Positions 31,154 to 36,794 of a stretch of 36,794 bases of DNA are shown piece after piece. The stretch comes from Clostridiales bacterium (GTDB lineage Bacteria; Bacillota; Clostridia; Oscillospirales; Acutalibacteraceae), in the NCBI GenBank assembly GCA_019416395.1, contig DXXH01000015.1, positions 1 through 36,794 of the forward strand, read 5' to 3'. The notes under the pieces are model-generated. The model did no database searches. It was not told where the DNA came from and saw nothing but the letters and a program-made list of their open reading frames with translations. Made by a program: the position numbers and the translations under genes. Within the stretch, counting starts at the first letter, position 1. Each line of letters starts with the position of its first letter.

Positions 31154-32005
31154 GTGGAATTTTGGTTTTCAGAACACCATACGCCTCACGTGAAATTTTC
31201 CATTCGGGTGGACCGGCAGCTCTACAGCGGGAAAAGCGAGTTCCAGCGCATTGACGTGTTTGATTCCCCGGAGTTTGGACGGTTTCTCACGCTGGACGGA
31301 TACATGATGCTCACGGAGAAAGACGAGTTCATCTACCACGAAATGATCACCCATGTGCCCATGGCGGTACACCCCTGTGTCAAAAAAGTGCTGGTCATCG
31401 GCGCCGGGGACGGGGGCGTGATCCGGGAGCTGACCCAGTACGGGGATCTGGAGCATATCGACATGGTGGAAATCGATCCCTTGGTGGTAGAGGTGTGCAA
31501 GAAGTACCTGCCTCAGACGGCCTGCCGTCTGGACGACCCCCGGGTGACGATCCACTATGAGGACGGGTTGAAGTATATCCGGTCCCGGGAGAATGAGTAC
31601 GATCTGATCATCGTGGATTCCACCGATCCCTTTGGACCGGGGGAAGGGTTGTTTACCCGGGAGTTTTACGGCAACTGCTATAAGGCCTTGAAGGAAGACG
31701 GCATTCTGATCAACCAGCATGAAAGTCCTTTTTACCCGGAAGACGCGGCGGCCTGTCAGCGGGCCCACAAAAATATTGTGGAGAGTTTTCCCATCAGCAA
31801 GGTGTATCAGGCCCATATCCCCACCTATCCTTCGGGGCATTGGCTGTTCGGATTTGCCTCGAAGAAGTACCACCCCTTGAAAGATTTGCAGGAAACCAAA
31901 TGGAATATGCGGGGAATCCCATGCCGGTATTACACCACCACCCTGCATAAAGGCGCTTTTTATATCCCGGCCTATGTAGAGGAGCTTTTGAAACATGTGG
32001 AATAA
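31154..32005 (+). CDS. speE: Polyamine aminopropyltransferase (spermidine synthase)
   Basis: 283 residues. N-terminal beta domain (1-60; QRIDVFDSPEFGRFLTLDG) and a Rossmann methyltransferase-like domain with VLVIGAGDGG (79-88), Glu106/Asp108 region MVEIDPL, VDSTDPFGP (154-162) and YPSGHW (about 226-231). It transfers the aminopropyl group of decarboxylated SAM, made by SpeD in the same cluster, to putrescine to give spermidine. GTG start at 31154, 4 bases after the decarboxylase stop, with GGGAG 12 bases upstream. It overlaps speB by 11 bases. Confidence 0.95.
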   Translation: MEFWFSEHHTPHVKFSIRVDRQLYSGKSEFQRIDVFDSPEFGRFLTLDGYMMLTEKDEFIYHEMITHVPMAVHPCVKKVLVIGAGDGGVIRELTQYGDLEHIDMVEIDPLVVEVCKKYLPQTACRLDDPRVTIHYEDGLKYIRSRENEYDLIIVDSTDPFGPGEGLFTREFYGNCYKALKEDGILINQHESPFYPEDAAACQRAHKNIVESFPISKVYQAHIPTYPSGHWLFGFASKKYHPLKDLQETKWNMRGIPCRYYTTTLHKGAFYIPAYVEELLKHVE

Positions 32006-32846
32006 AAATGTGGAGACTTTTCTCTGTTGCGATAAGGAATTTGAAGAAGCCAAAACCGTGCTGTTCGGCGCGCCCTTTGACTCCACCACTTCGTACCGGC
32101 CCGGTTCCCGGTTCGGCAGCGGGGCGATTCGGCGGGAGTCCTATGGCATTGAGAGCTACAGTCCCTACCAGGACAAAGACCTGGAAGACGGCCCTGTGTT
32201 TGACAGCGGGGATATCGAGCTTCCCTTGGGGGACGCCGCCATGTCCCTGGACCAGATTGAGGAGCGTGCGGGAGCGATTTTCGACGCAGGTAAACGGCCC
32301 TTCCTGCTGGGCGGGGAGCATTTGGTGACGTTGGGAGCCTTTCGAGCAGTGTTTCAGCGCTGCCCCCAGGTGCATATTCTCCATTTTGACGCCCACGCGG
32401 ATTTGCGGGACGACTATTTAGGCGTGAAACTGTCCCATGCCTGTGTGCTGCGCCGGTGCTGGGAATTGACGGGGGACGGGAAGATTTTCCAGTTTGGCAT
32501 TCGTTCCGGAGACCGGGAAGAATTCCGCTGGGGAAAGGACCATGTTTCCACCCATAAATTCGACTTGAACGGTCTGGAACAGGTGTTGAACCAGCTGGGG
32601 GATACGCCCTTGTACTTCACTTTGGATCTGGATGTGCTGGATCCAGGGGTGTTCCCCGGAACAGGCACCCCGGAGCCTGGCGGGGTCAGCTTTGAAGAGC
32701 TTCGAAAAGCCGTTACCCTGGTGTGTCAAAAGGCCAACGTGATCGCCTGTGACGTGAACGAGTTAAGTCCCCCTTGTGACCAGAGCGGTGTCAGTACCAT
32801 GGCTGCTTGTAAGATCGTAAGGGAAATGCTGTTGGCGTTGCAGTAA
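31995..32846 (+). CDS. speB: Agmatinase
   Basis: 283-residue ureohydrolase. The binuclear Mn2+ ligands are in place: His109 (GGEH), Asp132, His134, Asp136 (HFDAHAD), Asp211 and Asp213 (LDLDVLDP). PGTGTPEPGG (221-230) and DVNELSPPCD complete the agmatinase/arginase pattern. It hydrolyses agmatine to putrescine and urea, linking the arginine decarboxylase to the aminopropyl- and carboxyspermidine branches. The ATG lies inside the last codons of speE (11-base overlap), showing translational coupling. Confidence 0.95.
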   Translation: MWNKNVETFLCCDKEFEEAKTVLFGAPFDSTTSYRPGSRFGSGAIRRESYGIESYSPYQDKDLEDGPVFDSGDIELPLGDAAMSLDQIEERAGAIFDAGKRPFLLGGEHLVTLGAFRAVFQRCPQVHILHFDAHADLRDDYLGVKLSHACVLRRCWELTGDGKIFQFGIRSGDREEFRWGKDHVSTHKFDLNGLEQVLNQLGDTPLYFTLDLDVLDPGVFPGTGTPEPGGVSFEELRKAVTLVCQKANVIACDVNELSPPCDQSGVSTMAACKIVREMLLALQ

Positions 32847-33094
32847 GAAAGAAAAGAAACCGCGCAGCGGCGGAAAAGTTTCGCTAGACTTTTCAAAAGG
32901 GTGTTGCGTGTCTGTGACACGCTGTCCAACGACCGAGCCGGCAGACAAGTAGCAGGGCAGAGTCCCATGGCTTTAACACCGCCCAGAAGGTCGCAGTTTT
33001 TTGAAAAGAGGCTAAGTCGCCCTTTGAACGTACCGCAAAAACTTATACGCGCTTCGCGTTCTGTTGTTATCACATTATAAAGGAGTTGTTTTCT
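32847..33094. other. Structured non-coding spacer inside the polyamine cluster
   Basis: 248 bases without a gene. Features: AAAAGT/ACTTTT hairpin (about 32875-32897), perfect GCGTGTC/GACACGC hairpin (about 32907-32923), ACGCG/CGCGT hairpin (about 33046-33060) and several T-runs. The 15-mer CTTTGAACGTACCGC at 33022-33036 matches 28774-28788 in the speD leader at 14 of 15 positions. It could be a dispersed intergenic repeat, a processed mRNA spacer or a second regulatory leader; a promoter for the following pair is not clear. Confidence 0.4.
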
Positions 33095-34354
33095 ATGAGC
33101 AGAGTTTTGATCATCGGCTGTGGTGGCGTGGCCAATGTGGCTATCCGCAAGTGCTGCCAGTGCAGCGACGTTTTTACCGAAATTTGCATCGCGTCCCGCA
33201 CCAAATCCAAGTGCGACGCATTGAAAGCCGATTTGGAAGGGAAAACCGCTACCAAAATCACCACTGCCCAGGTGGACGCCGATGACGCTTCCCAAGTGGC
33301 TGCCCTCATTCGGGAGTACAAACCCGACTTGGTGATGAACATCGCTTTGCCCTACCAGGATCTGGCCATTATGGACGCCTGTTTGGAATGCGGCGTCAAT
33401 TATCTGGATACCGCCAACTACGAGCCCGAGGATATCACCGATCCTGCTTGGCGGGAAGTGTATGAGAAGCGCTGCAAGGAAGAGGGCTTCTCTGCCTACT
33501 TTGACTATTCCTGGCAGTGGGCCTATAAGGATAAATTTGAAAAGGCCGGCTTGACCGCCCTGCTTGGCACCGGCTTTGATCCCGGCGTTACCCAGGCCTA
33601 TTGCGCCTACGCCCAGAAGCACCTGTTTGACCAGATCGATACCATCGACATTCTGGACTGCAACGGTGGCGATCACGGTTATCCCTTTGCCACCAACTTC
33701 AACCCGGAGATCAACCTGCGGGAAGTGTCCGCCCCCGGATCCTATTGGGAAAACGGCCACTGGGTGGAGATCCCTGCTATGAGCATCAAGCGGGAATATA
33801 ATTTTGACCAGGTGGGCCAGAAGGATATGTACCTGCTGCACCATGAGGAAATCGAGTCCTTGGCGAAAAATATTCCCGGCGTAAAGCGGATCCGGTTCTT
33901 CATGACCTTTGGTCAGAGCTATCTCACCCACATGAAGTGTTTGGAGAACGTGGGCATGCTCTCCACGGAGCCTGTGGAATTTGAGGGCCACCAGATCGTT
34001 CCCATTCAGTTCTTGAAGGCTTTGCTGCCGGACCCGGCTACCCTGGGACCCCGCACCGTGGGCAAGACCAACATTGGCTGCATTTTCACCGGCAAGAAGG
34101 ACGGCAAGGAAAAGACCGCCTATATTTACAACATCTGTGACCATCAGGAGTGCTATAAAGAAGTGGGCTCCCAGGCCATTTCCTATACCACTGGCGTGCC
34201 CGCCATGGTAGGGGCTATGATGCTGCTCATTGGAAAATGGACAAAGCCCGGTGTTTATACTGTGGAAGAGTTCGATCCCGATCCCTATATGGATGCCCTG
34301 AACAAATGGGGCCTGCCTTGGCAGATCGACGATTCTCCCGCGTTGGTGGACTAA
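33095..34354 (+). CDS. Carboxy(nor)spermidine synthase (saccharopine dehydrogenase family)
   Basis: 419 residues. N-terminal NAD(P)-binding VLIIGCGGVANVAI (4-17), followed by CIASRT, VDADDAS and LGTGFDPGVTQAYCAYA (about 162-178), matching the Lys1/CASDH group of the saccharopine dehydrogenase family. It condenses aspartate beta-semialdehyde with putrescine (or diaminopropane) and reduces the imine with NADPH to carboxyspermidine (or carboxynorspermidine). ATG at 33095 is set by AAAGGAG at 33079-33085. It abuts nspC with no gap. Assignment rests on the pairing with the decarboxylase as well as on motifs. Confidence 0.9.
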   Translation: MSRVLIIGCGGVANVAIRKCCQCSDVFTEICIASRTKSKCDALKADLEGKTATKITTAQVDADDASQVAALIREYKPDLVMNIALPYQDLAIMDACLECGVNYLDTANYEPEDITDPAWREVYEKRCKEEGFSAYFDYSWQWAYKDKFEKAGLTALLGTGFDPGVTQAYCAYAQKHLFDQIDTIDILDCNGGDHGYPFATNFNPEINLREVSAPGSYWENGHWVEIPAMSIKREYNFDQVGQKDMYLLHHEEIESLAKNIPGVKRIRFFMTFGQSYLTHMKCLENVGMLSTEPVEFEGHQIVPIQFLKALLPDPATLGPRTVGKTNIGCIFTGKKDGKEKTAYIYNICDHQECYKEVGSQAISYTTGVPAMVGAMMLLIGKWTKPGVYTVEEFDPDPYMDALNKWGLPWQIDDSPALVD

Positions 34355-35479
34355 ATGGGAGAGAAATTGCATACCCCTTATTTCCTGGTGGACGAAGGGC
34401 TGTTGAAGAAAAACCTGGAATTGCTCCGCCAGGTAGGGGAAGAGGCAGGTTGTAAAATCCTTTTGGCCCAGAAGGCTTTTTCCATGTTTGCCTGTTATCC
34501 GCTGATTAGCCAGTACCTTTCCGGCACCACCGCCAGCGGTTTGTTTGAGGCAAGGCTGGGCAAAGAGGAATTCCCTGGGGAAGTCCACGTGTTTTCCCCG
34601 GCGTATCAGGAACAGGAGTGGGAAGAGCTTCTCACCTACGCCGATCATTTTGTATTCAATTCTCCCCGGCAGCTTCAGCGGTTTGGCCCCCGGGCAAAAG
34701 CGGCGGGAAAGCAAGTGGGGCTGCGGGTGAATCCGGAATGCTCCACCCAGGAAGACCATGCCATTTATGACCCCTGCGCTCCCGGGTCCAGGCTGGGAAC
34801 CACCCGGGAATATTTCAGCCCGGAGCTGCTGCCTTTGCTGGATGGGCTGCATTTCCACACCTTGTGTGAACAGGACTCAGATGCGTTGGAAATCACTGCC
34901 GCTGCCTTTGAGGACAAGTTTGGGGAATTCCTTCCTTCCATGAAATGGCTCAATCTGGGCGGGGGGCATCACATTACCCGTCCGGGCTACGATATACCGC
35001 GGCTGATCCGGGTGGTGAAGCATTTCCGGGAGAAATACGGAGTGGAAGTCTATTTGGAACCGGGAGAAGCAGTGGTGCTGAATGCCGGGTTCCTGGTATC
35101 CTCGGTGTTGGAAGTGGTGCACAACGCCATGGATATTGCCATTCTGGATACTTCCGCTGCTTGTCATATGCCGGACGTGTTGGAAATGCCCTATCGTCCC
35201 CCTGTGCGGGATTCGGGAAAGCCTGGGGAAAAGGCCCATACCTACCGGCTGGCTGGCCCCACCTGCTTGGCTGGGGACGTGATCGGGGATTATTCCTTTG
35301 ACCAGCCTTTGACAGAGGGCAGCCAGATCGTGTTGGAAGATATGGCTCTGTACACCATGGTGAAAACCAATACCTTTAACGGCATGAATCTGCCTACCAT
35401 TGCCCTTCGCCGGGAAAATGGGGAAGTGGAAGTGGTTCGCTCCTTTGGGTATGAGGATTTTAAAAACAGATTATCCTAA
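34355..35479 (+). CDS. nspC: Carboxynorspermidine decarboxylase
   Basis: 374 residues, fold-type III PLP decarboxylase (alanine racemase-like barrel). The N-terminus TPYFLVDEGLLKKNL and ILLAQKAFSM with PLP Lys40 are typical, as are LRVNPECS, LHFHTLCEQDSDAL, NLGGGHHIT, YLEPGEAVV, DTSAACHMPDVLEM and GPTCLAGDVIGDY. It removes CO2 from carboxyspermidine or carboxynorspermidine to give spermidine or norspermidine. The ATG follows the TAA of the dehydrogenase directly. It is the last gene of the cluster, closed by a terminator at 35483-35515. Confidence 0.94.
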   Translation: MGEKLHTPYFLVDEGLLKKNLELLRQVGEEAGCKILLAQKAFSMFACYPLISQYLSGTTASGLFEARLGKEEFPGEVHVFSPAYQEQEWEELLTYADHFVFNSPRQLQRFGPRAKAAGKQVGLRVNPECSTQEDHAIYDPCAPGSRLGTTREYFSPELLPLLDGLHFHTLCEQDSDALEITAAAFEDKFGEFLPSMKWLNLGGGHHITRPGYDIPRLIRVVKHFREKYGVEVYLEPGEAVVLNAGFLVSSVLEVVHNAMDIAILDTSAACHMPDVLEMPYRPPVRDSGKPGEKAHTYRLAGPTCLAGDVIGDYSFDQPLTEGSQIVLEDMALYTMVKTNTFNGMNLPTIALRRENGEVEVVRSFGYEDFKNRLS

Positions 35480-35482
35480 AAG

Positions 35483-35515
35483 AACAGGGACGGCTTTGGG
35501 CCGCCCCTGTTTTTT
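35483..35515 (+). terminator. Intrinsic terminator of the polyamine cluster
   Basis: AACAGGG-x-CGGC / GCCG-x-CCCTGTT stem with a short loop, followed by TTTTTT. It is next to a separate perfect TATTGTTGC/GCAACAATA palindrome (about 35515-35538). Confidence 0.88.
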
Positions 35516-35537
35516 ATTGTTGCTATAAAGCAACAAT

Positions 35538-35572
35538 AAAAAGAGCTCCGGGAAGTTCCCAGAGCTCTCTTT
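35538..35572 (-). terminator. Intrinsic terminator of the FprA gene
   Basis: Minus-strand stem AGAGCTC-x-GGGA / TCCC-x-GAGCTCT (35568-35542) followed by TTTTTATTG. It lies about 25 bases past the stop at 35597. Confidence 0.8.
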
Positions 35573-35596
35573 TTCGTTCGTATAGAAGTAAAAGTT

Positions 35597-36794
35597 TTAC
35601 AGGGAAGCCACAATGGCGTCTTTCAAAGCTTCCAGCTGTTCTTTGCTGTCCGCCTTCAGAGAGGACTTCAAAGTGACCACAGGTTCCAGAATGCGCATGT
35701 CCTTCATGGTCTCCAGCTCGGCCTGCATCAGCTTGCCGCTGGCAGGATTCCAGGTGCCGTTCTGAATCAGACCCACGGTGCGGTTGCGCAACTGCAACGC
35801 TTCCATGTCATGCAGGAAGTTGTACATGGCGGGATAGATGCCATTGTTGTAAGTGGGGGCGGCCAATACCAGATGGCTGCACCGGAACACCTCGGCGATC
35901 AAGTCGGATACGTGGGTGCTGGACACGTCGTGCATGGCGATGTTCTTCACACCAGCTTCGGCCAGGGAGTTGGCCAGCAAGTTGGCAGCGTTTTCCGTGT
36001 TGCCGTACATGGAAGCGTAGCAGATGGCCACGGCCTTTTCTTCCGGCTCATAGCGGCTCCACAGATCGTATTTATTCAGCAAGTAGCCCAGATCGATGCG
36101 CCACACAGGCCCGTGGAGAGGGCAGATGGTGGCAATATCCAGGCCGGAAAGCTTCTTCAAAGCCGCCTGCACCTGAGGGCCGTATTTGCCCACAATATTG
36201 CCATAATACCGGCGGGCGTCCACCAGCCAATCCTTGTCAAAGTTGACCTCGTCGTCAAACAGGGCGCCGTCCACAGCTCCGAAGGTGCCAAAAGCGTCGG
36301 CGGAGAACAGGATCTTTTCCTTTTCCTCGTAGGACACCATCACTTCCGGCCAGTGAACCATGGGAGCGGTGTAGAACCGGAGCGTATGCTCGCCCAGCTC
36401 CAGAGCGTCGCCCTCTTTCACCACCAAGGCGTGCTTGTCCACGTCAAAATCGTAGAATTGGCGGATCATCTGGAAGGTTTTCTGGTTGCCTACGATCTTC
36501 AGATTGGGATAGTAGGGCAGCAGCATTTCGATGGTGGCGCAGTGGTCGGGCTCCATGTGGTTGACGATCAGGTAATCCAGGGGCCGGTCACCCAAAGTGG
36601 CCCGGACGTTCTCGATGAATTGCAGGGCAATGGAAGAATCTACCGTGTCCAGCAAAGCGGTCTTTTCGTCCAAAATCATGTAGGAGTTGTAGGAGACTCC
36701 CCGGGGAATGGGGAACAAATTCTCAAACAGGGCCAGACGGCGGTCGCTGCCGCCCACCCAAACTACAGAGTTGCTGACATTTCTTGTATAGACC
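35597..36794 (-). CDS. FprA-type A-type flavoprotein (flavodiiron protein), 5' end cut by the window
   Basis: About 399 residues visible. The frame stays open from the internal GTG at 36757 to the window edge, reading VYTRNVSNSVVWVGGSDRRLALFEN, which fits the conserved family N-terminus, so only one or a few codons are missing. The N-terminal metallo-beta-lactamase domain has the diiron ligands in HMEPDHCATIE, HWPEVM, FSADAFGTFG and CPLHGPVW. A C-terminal flavodoxin domain (CYASMYGNTENAANLLA) binds FMN. These enzymes reduce O2 to water or NO to N2O and protect anaerobes from oxidative or nitrosative stress. Single gene in the visible part; no rubredoxin gene is adjacent. Confidence 0.93.
   Translation of the reverse strand, partial: VYTRNVSNSVVWVGGSDRRLALFENLFPIPRGVSYNSYMILDEKTALLDTVDSSIALQFIENVRATLGDRPLDYLIVNHMEPDHCATIEMLLPYYPNLKIVGNQKTFQMIRQFYDFDVDKHALVVKEGDALELGEHTLRFYTAPMVHWPEVMVSYEEKEKILFSADAFGTFGAVDGALFDDEVNFDKDWLVDARRYYGNIVGKYGPQVQAALKKLSGLDIATICPLHGPVWRIDLGYLLNKYDLWSRYEPEEKAVAICYASMYGNTENAANLLANSLAEAGVKNIAMHDVSSTHVSDLIAEVFRCSHLVLAAPTYNNGIYPAMYNFLHDMEALQLRNRTVGLIQNGTWNPASGKLMQAELETMKDMRILEPVVTLKSSLKADSKEQLEALKDAIVASL

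Noticed and set aside
32726..34858. 710-codon open frame on the minus strand opposite the carboxyspermidine dehydrogenase and nspC genes
   Set aside because: It is antisense to two clearly recognised enzymes, has no ribosome binding site or known domain, and has the low-complexity composition expected from the shadow of GC-rich codon use.
1..36794. CRISPR array, tRNA genes, insertion sequences or prophage
   Set aside because: No regularly spaced repeats, tRNA-like cloverleaf regions, transposase or integrase motifs or attachment-site repeats were seen.

Overview
The window looks like chromosomal DNA from an anaerobic Gram-positive bacterium of the class Clostridia, probably a gut Oscillospiraceae/Ruminococcaceae-type organism. 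The evidence is strong AGGAGG-type ribosome binding sites with some GTG/TTG starts, two T-box leaders, sigma-A-like promoters, many intrinsic terminators, an A-type flavoprotein of the FprA type, and families typical of Clostridia (DUF1846, DUF4317, Gx transporter, cytidylate kinase-like). Base composition is fairly GC-rich by eye. No tRNA, rRNA, CRISPR, prophage or IS element was seen, so the species is not determined.

Layout. 1-4.9 kb: tandem-GNAT acetyltransferase and pyrimidine-nucleoside phosphorylase (+), cyclophilin (-), exonuclease III overlapping a sirtuin (+). 4.9-8.2 kb: two convergent CNNM/CorC-type membrane proteins, each behind a good promoter and a ~210-230 nt leader containing terminator-like hairpins. 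8.2-11.6 kb: an orphan lipoprotein (+), a three-gene envelope flavinylation-type cassette (ApbE, NusG domain II, Gx transporter; -) and a cytidylate kinase-like protein (-). 11.7-15.7 kb: an OmpR-type two-component pair, an Mrp/NBP35 Fe-S carrier ATPase and a flavodoxin.

15.8-21.2 kb is the most unusual metabolic region. Two T-box leaders, neither linked to an aminoacyl-tRNA synthetase or standard amino-acid biosynthesis gene, precede (i) a YkvI-like membrane transporter plus an iron-containing alcohol dehydrogenase and (ii) a single 762-residue protein that fuses an XRE-type helix-turn-helix, a cupin and a full acyl-CoA synthetase. This suggests an amino-acid-starvation-induced module handling a small carboxylic acid. 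The first T-box has a readable CTG (Leu) specifier; the second is ambiguous.

21.4-28.3 kb: a sigma factor overlapping a membrane protein with three extracytoplasmic repeats (probable anti-sigma factor), a DUF1846 protein, an orphan FGGY sugar kinase and a DUF4317 protein.

28.4-35.5 kb: a six-gene polyamine cluster (speD, arginine/lysine decarboxylase, speE, speB, carboxy(nor)spermidine dehydrogenase, nspC). It encodes arginine to agmatine to putrescine and two different ways to make spermidine-type triamines: SAM-dependent aminopropyl transfer and the aspartate-semialdehyde carboxyspermidine route. It is preceded by a ~425 nt leader ending in an intrinsic terminator and contains a second structured spacer of ~248 nt. 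35.6 kb to the end: an FprA-type flavodiiron protein (-) whose first few codons lie outside the window.

All function calls rest on motif recognition by eye; promoters, terminators and RNA structures were judged by eye and not by folding software.
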